Below the pieces are notes generated by a model. It was not told the origin of the DNA, searched no databases, and worked only from the letters and a program-made list of their open reading frames with translations. Positions 7,417 through 14,959 of a stretch of DNA of 32,455 nucleotides are shown here, in pieces; the stretch's first letter is position 1; every line of letters begins with the position of its first letter. Source of the stretch: an uncultured bacterium (lineage in GTDB: Bacteria; Actinomycetota; Coriobacteriia; Coriobacteriales; Eggerthellaceae); the NCBI GenBank assembly GCA_905215325.1, contig CAJMPP010000026.1, positions 1 through 32,455 on the forward strand, in the 5' to 3' direction. The position numbers were made by a program, and so were the translations under genes.

Positions 7417-7665
7417 TGCGAAAATGGATTCGAACTCATTTCCAACGGCGAGTCGGGCACGTTGCGGAATTGATTCCATTTTCGCAGCCTGAAGCAGCGA
7501 AATCGAGAACGCTGCAATAGGGAATGCAGCGCAAAACCACGAAATAGAAAACGAGTCGAAGGGGGAGTGCCCTTCGACTCGTAAGCGCTTAGATGAACTT
7601 GCCCTTGCCGTGGTCGGCCATGTGCTGGATCAGCTGCGCGACCCAGCCGCGGAAGTCGCCCTTGC
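7417..7665. repeat. Diverged direct repeat, copy 2
   Basis: Counterpart of 4970-5240. It contains degenerate inverted repeats (AAAATGGATT at 7421-7430; GGAAT-TG-ATTCC at 7466-7477), the deformylase-like gene's terminator and the intact 3' end of that gene. The inverted repeats are placed upstream of the nucleotidase start just as copy 1 places them upstream of the ATPase, so both genes may respond to the same regulator. Confidence 0.65.
7552..7581 (-). terminator. Terminator of the deformylase-like gene
   Basis: A perfect 12-bp stem (7552-7563 with 7570-7581, six-base loop) followed on the minus strand by TTTTCTATTT, eight bases after the deformylase-like stop codon. Confidence 0.8.
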
Positions 7666-8011
7666 GGGGGACCAGTTTGCCGTCCACCAGCTCCTCGTAG
7701 GAGACCTTGATGCGGTCGTAGCGGGTGACCGTGACGGGCTCCTCGTGGGTGAAGCAGCCTTCGACCTGCTTGCTTGCAGCCAGGCCCAGCTTGATGACGG
7801 GGTTGAACATGACGTGCTGCTTGTCCTTCTCGTCAACATAGGCGAACAGGTTGTGCGTCACGCCGATCTGGTTGGCGTGCAGGCAGGCAGCCTCGTCGAG
7901 CGACGCCATAGTGTCCAGCAGATCCTGCGCCACCTGGGCATCCTCGGCCGTTGCCTTCTCGCAGGGAGTGGACAGCACCGTTTCGTCGTGGACCAGTTCC
8001 TTGATAGCCAT
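7589..8011 (-). CDS. Peptide-deformylase-like protein lacking the catalytic glutamate
   Basis: A 140-residue protein from ATG 8011 (AAGGAAG site upstream). The three deformylase motifs are recognisable but altered: ACLHANQIGV (residues 42-51) for GLAANQIG, with the Gln kept; VEGCFTHEE (83-91) for EGCLS, with the metal-binding Cys86 kept; and IQHMADH (128-134) for QHEIDH. Both His ligands (130, 134) remain, but the Glu of HExxH that acts as the general base is Met131. In true deformylases removal of this Glu abolishes activity, so this may be a metal-binding paralogue with another role, possibly binding N-formyl peptides. It has its own terminator. A broken copy of its 3' end is at 5164-5240. 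Confidence 0.75.
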   Translation of the reverse strand: MAIKELVHDETVLSTPCEKATAEDAQVAQDLLDTMASLDEAACLHANQIGVTHNLFAYVDEKDKQHVMFNPVIKLGLAASKQVEGCFTHEEPVTVTRYDRIKVSYEELVDGKLVPRKGDFRGWVAQLIQHMADHGKGKFI

Positions 8012-8031
8012 AAGACTTCCTTCGCTTCGAC

Positions 8032-8112
8032 GCCGGCGCAAACGCGTGCGCATGCATGTGCACCTGCGGATACGCACGCATGCACGGGTACGCATGCGTG
8101 CTCGCATGCACC
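8032..8112. repeat. Alternating purine-pyrimidine tract with four GCATGC sites
   Basis: Between the divergent deformylase-like and EamA genes, about 80 bases consist of GCGCATGCATGTGC-like tracts. GCATGC occurs at 8050-8055, 8078-8083, 8092-8097 and 8104-8109. The tract is nearly continuous alternating purine-pyrimidine, which favours Z-DNA and could also bind a regulator cooperatively. Promoters for both genes must lie in or next to it. Confidence 0.5.
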
Positions 8113-8189
8113 TGCCGACGTATTGCTCTACAATCGCTTTCGATATTCTATCGTATACGCCGCCACACATCGGGGAAGGTTTAATTTAC

Positions 8190-9215
8190 ATGGCGAAAAC
8201 GAAGGCGAAGCAGCCCAACAAGCAAACAGCAGATGCCAGCCAGCCAACGGGTAGGCAGCCGCTTGCTGAGCAGCCAGTAGGCGCACGGCGCCGCGTCTTC
8301 TGGATCGGCATCGCCTGCGCGCTTGCTGGCGCCGGGCTGTGGGGCGTGTCGGGCGCGTGCGCCCAGCATTTGTTCTCGCATTACGGCATCACGCCCATGT
8401 TCGCCACGGCCGTGCGCTCGCTGGTGGCCACGCTGTTCTTCTTTGGCGTGCTGGTGCTGCGGCGCCGCTATATGCTCGAGCTGATTTGGAAGAGCGAGCC
8501 GCGCGTGAAGCTGTTCTTCCTGGTGTTCGGCGCCGCGCTGTTCGTCGACCAGTTCGCGTACGCCATGACCATCGCGTTCACCAACGCCGGCACCGCTACC
8601 GTGCTGCAGATGCTCAGCACGGTGTTCGTCATGCTGTTCACGTGCGTGATGGGGCGTCATTTGCCGAAAGGGAACGAATTTGCGGGCCTGATCTGCGCCT
8701 TCGTAGCGACGGTGCTTATTGCCACGCAGGGCGACCTGGGCACGCTGGTGCTGCCGGCAGCCGGTCTGTTCTGGGGCCTTTTGAACGCCGTATGCGTTGC
8801 GGTCTACGTTCTGACCCCGCGCGCCGCAGGCTTGTTCGACCGTTTCGGCAGCTTTGCGGCCACGAGCGTCGGCATGCTGGTGACGTGCGTCTGCTCGGGC
8901 ATCGCGTACGCCATTCAGCTTGCCATGGGCACGGGCGCTCCCGAGGCGGTTGCGAGCATGGACGCGTTCGGCTGGCTGGTGCTTATCGGAGGTCTGGCGT
9001 TTTTGGGGACGTTCGTGTCGTTCGGTATGTATCTGCGCGGCGTGGCGTTCGTGGGCTCGGTCACCGGCAGCTTGTTGGGCGCCGTCGAGCCGATCAGCGC
9101 CAGCGTGTGTGCTTGCGTGTTCCTGGGCACGGCGTTTTCCGGCTTCGATTGGGCGGGATTGGTGCTCATGCTGATCATGCTGGCGCTGGTGACGTTGGGC
9201 GGGAAGCCAAGATAA
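8190..9215 (+). CDS. EamA/DMT-family transporter
   Basis: A 341-residue inner-membrane protein. A polar, Lys/Gln-rich cytoplasmic lead of about 34 residues is followed by ten hydrophobic segments in two repeated EamA halves; the first half begins FWIGIACALAGAGLWGVSGA, and the second contains VCVAVYVLTPRAAGLFDRFG and VTGSLLGAVEPISASVCAC, the typical LEPV/I-like motif near helix 9. ATG 8190 follows a GGGGAAGG ribosome site. The coding frame is open further upstream but nothing there looks like a transporter. The family exports or imports small metabolites such as amino acids, purines or drugs; the substrate cannot be read from sequence. It is transcribed divergently from the deformylase-like gene. 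Confidence 0.88.
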   Translation: MAKTKAKQPNKQTADASQPTGRQPLAEQPVGARRRVFWIGIACALAGAGLWGVSGACAQHLFSHYGITPMFATAVRSLVATLFFFGVLVLRRRYMLELIWKSEPRVKLFFLVFGAALFVDQFAYAMTIAFTNAGTATVLQMLSTVFVMLFTCVMGRHLPKGNEFAGLICAFVATVLIATQGDLGTLVLPAAGLFWGLLNAVCVAVYVLTPRAAGLFDRFGSFAATSVGMLVTCVCSGIAYAIQLAMGTGAPEAVASMDAFGWLVLIGGLAFLGTFVSFGMYLRGVAFVGSVTGSLLGAVEPISASVCACVFLGTAFSGFDWAGLVLMLIMLALVTLGGKPR

Positions 9216-9442
9216 CATAAGATATATTATCAGTAGAACTAAACCACATCCAGAACCGTTGCAAACGCAGTCGCAACCAACGCAACCGCAGCCAAACCGC
9301 AACGCCAAACGCGACCACATCCAGCGCAAGCACCATCAACCCAAGTAATCGCCCCCAGCAAGCACGCCTAAGCAAGCACATCCTAATTGTCGCATCCGAA
9401 ATCCTGCCGCGTGGGGTTTCGACCTCTAGGAGTCGGGCTGAC

Positions 9443-9497
9443 GTCCAACTAGCGGCGAAAACGCCGCTTCGCGGGAGGTTTTTCCGATAGTTGGACC
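9443..9497. repeat. Palindromic intergenic element with GTCCAACTA/TAGTTGGAC ends
   Basis: A 55-bp unit bounded by the inverted ends GTCCAACTA and TAGTTGGAC, containing an internal hairpin GCGGCG-AAAA-CGCCGC and a GGGAGGTTTTTCC stretch. It looks like a REP- or MITE-type palindromic unit. No gene is visible in 9216-9927; this element and its relatives make up most of the recognisable structure there. Confidence 0.55.
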
Positions 9498-9511
9498 GCG
9501 ACGTGCCGAAA

Positions 9512-9743
9512 GCGGCGCTAGTTGGACCCGGCCAGGAGCTCGCTACCTCGCGGTCGCCAGGCCAGCATGCGATCGCTCCTCGTGACCTGGGCAAACGCCG
9601 CCCGCGCGCCGCCCCGTCCCGCAATAGGCGCCGTGCGCCGGGGCGGCCGGGCGGGAACCTGTCCAACCAACGCAACATCCGACGCCCAAGCGACGATTCC
9701 AGCGAACGTTGGACGCACGCGACAACTCCGGCGATAGCTGGAC
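9512..9743. repeat. Further copies of the TAGTTGGAC-type motif
   Basis: Related half-elements follow the palindromic unit: GCGGCGCTAGTTGGACCCG (9512-9530), GTCCAACCAACGC (9661-9673), AGCGAACGTTGGAC (9701-9714) and CCGGCGATAGCTGGAC (9728-9743). They occur in both orientations within an otherwise non-coding, very GC-rich stretch. Confidence 0.45.
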
Positions 9744-9832
9744 GGCGGCAGCAGCGCGAGGCTTGTCGCCGCTAGTTTCCTTCGCTAATCGAAAACGATG
9801 GCTGTTTTGGGATGTTTTCGTAGAGTTTCGGG

Positions 9833-9838
9833 TACAAT
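9833..9838 (+). promoter_or_regulatory. Candidate -10 element of the symporter gene
   Basis: TACAAT lies 89 bases before the symporter start, after a run of AT-richer sequence (TTTTGGGATGTTTTCG). No good -35 is present at standard spacing, so this is tentative. Confidence 0.3.
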
Positions 9839-9927
9839 GCGCGCTTGTGCCTTATGGCGCTTCAATTGCAGCAGCGCGCGCAAGCGGCGGCTGCATAGGA
9901 AGGGTTTTTGAGTTAGAGAGGGTTCGC

Positions 9928-11247
9928 ATGTCCAAGATCAACGAACTTGAGCAAGAGGTCAAAGCAGACGTTAGGGAGGCTACGGAAGCGGTTTCCGCCA
10001 AAAACGCCGACAAGCCGTGGTTCAAGCGTCTTTCCCTTACCACGTGGATTTTCATTGCGTTGGCCTTGGGCGTCGTGGCCGGCCTTGCCCTGCAGGGCAC
10101 CCCTGATATCGCCACCACCTATATCAAGCCCTTGGGCACCATCTTCCTGAACCTCATCAAGATGATCGTGGTGCCGCTGGTCATCTTCTCGATGATCGCC
10201 GGTGTCATCAGCCTGTCCGATATCAAGAAGGTCGGCGCCATCGGCGGCAAGACCATCGCGTACTACCTGTGCACCACCGCATGCGCCATCGTCATCGGCC
10301 TGGTCATCGCGAACGTGTTCAACGTCGGCGGCGGCTACACCCTTACCACCGACGAGCTTTCGTACGAGGCCAAGGCCGCGCCTTCCTTCATCGAGACCAT
10401 CGTCAACATCTTTCCCAGCAATTTCGTGCAGCCCATGTCCGACGCTAGCATGCTGCAGATCATCGTGATCGCGCTGTTCTTCGGCTTTGGCATCCTGGCC
10501 GCCGGCAAGAAGGCGCAGCCTGTCGCCGACTTCGTCAACGGCATGTCCGAGGTGTGCATCAAGATCATGCACATGATCATCTCCATTGCGCCGTTCGGCG
10601 TGTTCGGCCTGATCGCTCCCGTGGTTGCCACCAACGGCCCCGACATCTTGCTGCCGCTGCTCAAGCTTATCCTGGTTGCCTACCTGGCTATGATCCTGCA
10701 CATGGTGCTGGTGTACTCCGGCATGGTGAAGACCATCGCGAAGATGGGCCCGTTGACGTTCTTCAAAGGCCAGGTCCGCGCTATGACGTTCGCCTTCGCA
10801 TCCGCATCCTCAGTGGGCACGCTGCCTATCAACATGGAGTGCTCCGGGAAGCTTGGCGTGCGCCGTGAGGTCTCCAGCTTCGTGCTGCCGTTGGGCGCCA
10901 CCATCAACATGGACGGTACCGCAATCTACCAGGGCGTTTGCGCAATCTTCATCGCTCAGGTGTTCGGCATCGACCTGACTATCGGCCAGCAGTGCGTCAT
11001 CGTGATGACCGCCGTGCTGTCCTCCATCGGTACTGCTGGCGTGCCGGGTTCGGGCATGATCATGCTGGCCATGGTGCTGCAGTCGGTCGGCCTGCCGGTT
11101 GAGGGCATCGCTTTGGTTGCCGGCGTTGACCGCGTGCTCGACATGATGCGCACCGTCGTCAACATCACGGGCGACCAGTCGTGCGCTGTGTGCGTTGATC
11201 ACCTCGAAAAGCGCAAGGAAGCACGCAAGGCTGCGAAGGCTGCATAG
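9928..11247 (+). CDS. Dicarboxylate/amino acid:cation symporter (SLC1/DAACS family)
   Basis: A 439-residue sodium- or proton-coupled importer of glutamate, aspartate or C4-dicarboxylates in the cytoplasmic membrane. ATG 9928 follows GAGAGGG; a longer open frame upstream lies in repeat DNA and is not coding. After an acidic 35-residue lead come eight transmembrane segments and two re-entrant hairpins. Diagnostic motifs are ASASSVGTLPIN (first hairpin, serine-rich), NMDGTAIYQG (helix 7 cation site) and SSIGTAGVPGSG (second hairpin), then VDRVLDMMRTVVNITGD in helix 8 with the substrate-binding Asp and Asn. The Asp-Arg-containing helix 8 suggests an acidic amino acid or dicarboxylate. A terminator follows at 11359-11388. 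Confidence 0.93.
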   Translation: MSKINELEQEVKADVREATEAVSAKNADKPWFKRLSLTTWIFIALALGVVAGLALQGTPDIATTYIKPLGTIFLNLIKMIVVPLVIFSMIAGVISLSDIKKVGAIGGKTIAYYLCTTACAIVIGLVIANVFNVGGGYTLTTDELSYEAKAAPSFIETIVNIFPSNFVQPMSDASMLQIIVIALFFGFGILAAGKKAQPVADFVNGMSEVCIKIMHMIISIAPFGVFGLIAPVVATNGPDILLPLLKLILVAYLAMILHMVLVYSGMVKTIAKMGPLTFFKGQVRAMTFAFASASSVGTLPINMECSGKLGVRREVSSFVLPLGATINMDGTAIYQGVCAIFIAQVFGIDLTIGQQCVIVMTAVLSSIGTAGVPGSGMIMLAMVLQSVGLPVEGIALVAGVDRVLDMMRTVVNITGDQSCAVCVDHLEKRKEARKAAKAA

Positions 11248-11358
11248 CCCAAAGAGATTAACGCAACGCAAGGTATCGCATTCCGCACATTGCGTGAGCT
11301 ACCCGATTTGCAGTTTCATTGATCTGTTAAATCAGGCATATCTCAATCGACGCTCTTC

Positions 11359-11388
11359 AAGCCGTCCCGCGATTGTGTGGGGCGGCTT
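11359..11388 (+). terminator. Terminator after the symporter
   Basis: A ten-pair stem (11359-11368 with 11379-11388, one G-U pair, ten-base loop) sits 111 bases after the symporter stop. The downstream T-tract is weak, so termination strength is uncertain. Confidence 0.5.
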
Positions 11389-11448
11389 GCTGTATGTGCT
11401 CGAATAGCGTGACGCAGAGAGCAAATAATTCACTTCTGGTCATTTTCG

Positions 11449-12015
11449 TCATTCCCAAGGGAGCGCATTTCTTTTCCCCTCGAGCGCCGTTCCTTTCGTG
11501 GGAATCTTGAATTGCTGCACGTCGACGCCTTCGTGCTTCAGTAACGCGATTTTCAGGGGTATACCTCCACCGAAACCCGTGAGACTGCCTGATGTTCCGA
11601 TTACGCGATGACATGGAACTATGAGACAGAGGGGGTTTCTGCCCACGGCACCACCAACAGCCCTCGCTGAAGTTCGTTTGCCCGTTGTTCGCTCAATGCT
11701 TCGCGCTATGTCCCCATAGGTCACCACGGCTCCATACGGGATGTTCGACAACTCACTCCAAACGCGCTTCTGAAACTCAGTACCCCGTGGCCGCAACACT
11801 AACTCATGCGGGTCGGGTCTTTTGCCCGCCAGGTAACGATCGAGCCACTTAAAGGTCTCTTGGAATATGGGCAGTTGGTCATTTCTTTTTAATGGCTCGT
11901 CTATTCCCGCAAGGTAATATCTATCGTTATTGAACCAGCTTCCGCAAAGGCCCTTTTCGTCTGCTCCGAGTGTTAGCTTTCCTGCAATGCCGGTATCGTA
12001 TTCGGTAACATACAT
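11449..12015 (-). CDS. ogt: Methylated-DNA--[protein]-cysteine S-methyltransferase
   Basis: A 188-residue suicide repair protein that transfers alkyl groups from O6-alkylguanine to its own cysteine. The active site is LIVPCHRVIG, with the upstream helix-turn-helix RTSARAVGGAVGRNPL (Arg finger and recognition helix), and an N-terminal Ogt/Ada-like domain (GLCGSWFNN). ATG 12015 has an AAGGAG site five bases upstream and gives the usual start; ATG 12033 overlaps the alkA stop (TAATG) but has only a weak site. It is the second gene of an alkA-ogt operon, a common pairing for alkylation damage repair. Confidence 0.92.
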   Translation of the reverse strand: MYVTEYDTGIAGKLTLGADEKGLCGSWFNNDRYYLAGIDEPLKRNDQLPIFQETFKWLDRYLAGKRPDPHELVLRPRGTEFQKRVWSELSNIPYGAVVTYGDIARSIERTTGKRTSARAVGGAVGRNPLCLIVPCHRVIGTSGSLTGFGGGIPLKIALLKHEGVDVQQFKIPTKGTALEGKRNALPWE

Positions 12016-12032
12016 AAACACTCCTTCAGCCA

Positions 12033-12743
12033 TTAGCGTTTCTTCGGCGCGTAGTCGCGCATTCCGAGGATTGCGCCTTTCGAAACTTCCCACAGATAAA
12101 GACTTGCTACGCTGCAGTAAGGGCTGAACCTACGGCGATACTTTTCGAAGAGCGGCCTGGTGATAGTTCTATGGTGATACACCATACGCAAACCCCTCCG
12201 AATCGCCAAATCGTCGTACGCGAAAATGTTCTTGCGTCCAAGGCAGAACAGCAAAATCATCTCTGCCGTCCAAGTTCCAATACCGCGCAAGCTGGACAGA
12301 GACGCAATGGCAGCTTCATCGTCCATTTCGCGAACTCCATTCAGGTCAAATTTCCCTGATACAACCTTTTGCGCGAACTCATGAATGTACTCGGCTTTTC
12401 GGAATGTTGTTCCGCATGCTTGCAAGTCATCAACAGAAGCCGCTGCTACCGTTTCAGGGCTTACTTGTCCAAGCAGCTGTTGCATACGGTTCCAGACCGT
12501 CCGCTGCGCTTCAAGCGAAACTTGCTGCCCAATAATGTGATGAGCCGTTGCTGAGAACAAATCAGGGTCTAACGCACGACTGACGTGTCCTATTGTTTGG
12601 ATGACCTCGGCGAAGCGTGCGTCTTTTTGAGCGAGATAGGTTGTTTCCGTTTCCCCGTACTCGAAGCAAGCCGCAGTTGGACTACGCGATGCATCGATAA
12701 CCGATGAACCAGTTGCTTGCGTTACCGCCTCTTGTCCATCCAT
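12033..12743 (-). CDS. alkA: DNA-3-methyladenine glycosylase II (AlkA-like, HhH-GPD)
   Basis: A 236-residue base-excision glycosylase. The HhH-GPD core is visible: IIGQQVSLEAQRTVW (first helices), LRGIGTWTAEMILLF (helix-hairpin-helix with GIGTWTA) and YDDLAIRRGL, in which the second Asp of the pair is the expected catalytic residue. It is shorter than E. coli AlkA and lacks its N-terminal domain, resembling the compact form found in Firmicutes and Actinobacteria. ATG 12743 has GAGG five bases upstream. A strong sigma-70-type promoter stands at 12796-12824. It removes 3-alkylpurines, complementing Ogt encoded directly after it. Confidence 0.9.
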   Translation of the reverse strand: MDGQEAVTQATGSSVIDASRSPTAACFEYGETETTYLAQKDARFAEVIQTIGHVSRALDPDLFSATAHHIIGQQVSLEAQRTVWNRMQQLLGQVSPETVAAASVDDLQACGTTFRKAEYIHEFAQKVVSGKFDLNGVREMDDEAAIASLSSLRGIGTWTAEMILLFCLGRKNIFAYDDLAIRRGLRMVYHHRTITRPLFEKYRRRFSPYCSVASLYLWEVSKGAILGMRDYAPKKR

Positions 12744-12795
12744 ACGACCTCAATTCATTTTCGAAAAACCTCTTGCGAACAAATGTATGATAGGT

Positions 12796-12824
12796 ATAAT
12801 ACAAACAAAAGTTCGATATTTCAA
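12796..12824 (-). promoter_or_regulatory. Sigma-70 promoter of alkA-ogt
   Basis: On the minus strand TTGAAA (12824-12819), 17 bases, TATTAT (12801-12796), about 50 bases before the alkA start. It is the clearest housekeeping promoter in the window. Confidence 0.7.
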
Positions 12825-12953
12825 GTACAAACTAAGTAATTGCGAACAGAAAGGAGTGCAGCGATGAGTTTTCCGCAAATGAGGTTTGGCGTGGGTTGCC
12901 GTTTCCCCGTATTCGGATACTGGGGTGCGCAAGTATGCCAAAGGCAGGAATTT

Positions 12954-14255
12954 CTATTGCCGAAAGCCATCGAGAATGTCAATGAGTTCCTGTTTGGAGT
13001 GAATGCACAGTTTCGAGTAAACGTTGCGTGTATAGCTTTTCACGGTGTTTTCGGATAGATGCAGCTCTTGGCTAATGTAGCTTTTGCTGCGACCTTGGGC
13101 CAGGTAAAAGGCCATATCGGTTTCACAATCCGTCAAATCAAATTGCGCCTGAACCTTGCGGCACCGTTCGCGCAAGTCGTCTTCGTACAGTACGTGCATG
13201 AGCTGTTTGTCCGCAGTTGTGCTGTCGGAATTCGCGGGGGTTTCTTCGATGTCATATGCCTGTGTTGCGGAAGCCGATTTCCGTTCAATTTCATAGGGTA
13301 AAACCGTGTTCTTGAGGGCATCCTTGCGATCGTCGAGCGAGCCGAATGCGGCGAAGAACCGTCGCGCTTTTGGCTGACTGGCGCGCAGCATGATTGCCAC
13401 GCTCAGAGCCAGCAAGCACACAAGCGCAGCAATTACCAGAACGGATTGGCCCAGGCTTGGGCCAAAATGGAAGATAAGCCACCTGCCCGCTTCACGCAGC
13501 AGTAAATGGGCTATCCATACAGCACCAAGCGCCATATATGGCGGAATAGAACTATGGCGGCAGAAGTCATAGACGCCATACCACAGCACACCAAGCATAA
13601 ACGTGTTCGAGATGGTGATAAGCGTTGCGCCAGATTGCGGCTGGTCCAGCGCAACGATGAGAAGCACTCCCGCAACCATCAGGGCAACCTCAAGCCACCA
13701 CAATGAGCCGAAAGATAAGCCGCGCCCTCGAACAAGTACCCACCAGATAACGCCAACGCATAGCAGAGCAACCGCAGTTTGATGAGCTAATTGGAACAGA
13801 GGTGATAGCATGATCGACATTCCGGAAGGAAAGCCGCGAGCAATGCCAAGCGCGAAGTCAAGGAGCGCGATACCTAGAAGGATACGCGGAATCAGCCATT
13901 TGCTCTCGCTGTCGTAAATATGATCGCGCTTGGGCTCGGGTACAACGTCGCAACGGGAATCAAGCGCATCCATTGCCTGTTTGAATAAGACGAATGATAG
14001 CGTTGGCATAAACAGCCCAATGCCAAATACCGCAACTATGGGCAACATGCCCAAGCCATATCCCGCCACGGCGCTTGCGCCAAGACATGCAAAGGAATAA
14101 ATCAGCGACTCGCCTTCATCCAGGCGGTCGAAAAACGTTATCCACATGCCGCCGCCCCACACGATTCCAAGCCCCGCCAATGCAGAAGCAGGAAGGGCAA
14201 GCGGCAATGAGGGATATTCAGTTTGAACCAACAAAAGAACAGGAGCCAGCGTCAT
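12954..14255 (-). pseudogene. 5'-truncated LuxR-type membrane regulator
   Basis: The C terminus is a clear LuxR/NarL-type helix-turn-helix: LTDCETDMAFYLAQGRSKS, then YISQELHLSENTVKSYTRNV. In front of it I count about ten hydrophobic segments, then a charged linker. Eggerthellaceae have many such regulators with twelve membrane segments; two segments and the normal start are missing here. Homology fades just before ATG 14255, and the open frame beyond it runs antisense-like through the flavoprotein coding sequence. A protein could still start at ATG 14255 (no good ribosome site), so residual activity is possible. In this family the neighbour is often an exported flavoprotein reductase that the regulator controls. 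Confidence 0.7.
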
Positions 14256-14260
14256 GGCTG

Positions 14261-14944
14261 TTATCGAGAAGCAATCAAGCGGTTGGTGGCGCGCACGCCG
14301 GCAACCTTGCCATCCTGCATGAGGATTTCCTCGACCTTGGTGTTGCACACGGCCGCTACACCGCGCTGGCGGCACTGCTCGGTCATGCCTTTCACGATGT
14401 ATTTGCCTACGGCTTCGCCCGATTCCGGACGATGGATGCGCTTGACGCTGGCGCCACCAGAGGCGCCAAGCTTCGACAGCGTGATGCCCATGGAGTCAAG
14501 CCAGTCGATGGCATCAGAAGAACCGGCGCACATGTGGCGAATCAATTCCAAGTTGCCCTTCTCGTGTCCGCCTGCATACGTGTCGGCAGACATAAGGTCA
14601 ACGCTGTCCTTGATGCCCGCGGCCTTCTGGAACTTCGTGCAACAGGCGTTCATGCCGCCCTCGGCGAAGCAGGTGTTGCCGCCCGCAACCGGCATTTTCT
14701 CCAGCAACAGCACCTTGGCGCCCTGATCGACCGCGCCGACCGTGGCCGCCATGCCCGCGCCACCGGCACCTACGACGATGATGTCGTACTCGCCGCCGTC
14801 AATGACGTTCTCGGCCGCTTCGGCCTCAAAGCTGCGCGGAGAACCGCATCCGGAAAGGCCGAGCGCCGCCGCGCCCATGCCGAAGGTCAGGGCGCTGGTT
14901 AGAAAGCCGCGGCGCGATACGCCCGTGTTGTTCTTGCTCGTCAT
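14261..14944 (-). pseudogene. 3'-truncated FAD-dependent fumarate-reductase-like flavoprotein
   Basis: A 227-codon frame encoding only the N-terminal half of a flavocytochrome-c/fumarate-reductase-type oxidoreductase (normally about 480-550 residues). It starts MTSKNNTGVSRRGFLTSALT, a Tat signal with an LSGC lipobox-like cysteine, then DIIVVGAGGAGMAATVGAV (FAD-binding GxGxxG) and GGNTCFAEGGMNA. The family pattern is intact to KVAGVRATN, near base 14282; five unrelated codons and TAA follow. The substrate-binding cap and the second half of the FAD domain are gone, replaced by the LuxR fragment. In Eggerthella such proteins (for example Cgr2, or urocanate/fumarate-type reductases) receive electrons from a multiheme cytochrome encoded next to them, as here. 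Confidence 0.8.
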
Positions 14945-14959
14945 AGTCGCTCCCCTTCC

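Noticed and set aside
8181..9329. Minus-strand 382-codon frame opposite the EamA transporter
   Set aside because: Composition is His/Gln/Arg-rich with no motif, as expected from the reverse of a membrane-protein gene.
12864..13058. Plus-strand frame MSFPQMRFGVGCRFPVFGYWG with an AAGGAG site upstream
   Set aside because: Most of it is antisense to the LuxR helix-turn-helix. The minus strand of the same region shows SEYGET and a stretch similar to the alkA start (FEYGETET), so a small duplicated alkA fragment is an equally good explanation; too short to decide.
14255..14375. Upstream extension of the LuxR frame to 14375
   Set aside because: The extra 40 codons are the wrong frame of the flavoprotein gene (Arg/Gly/His-rich) and have no similarity to membrane regulators.
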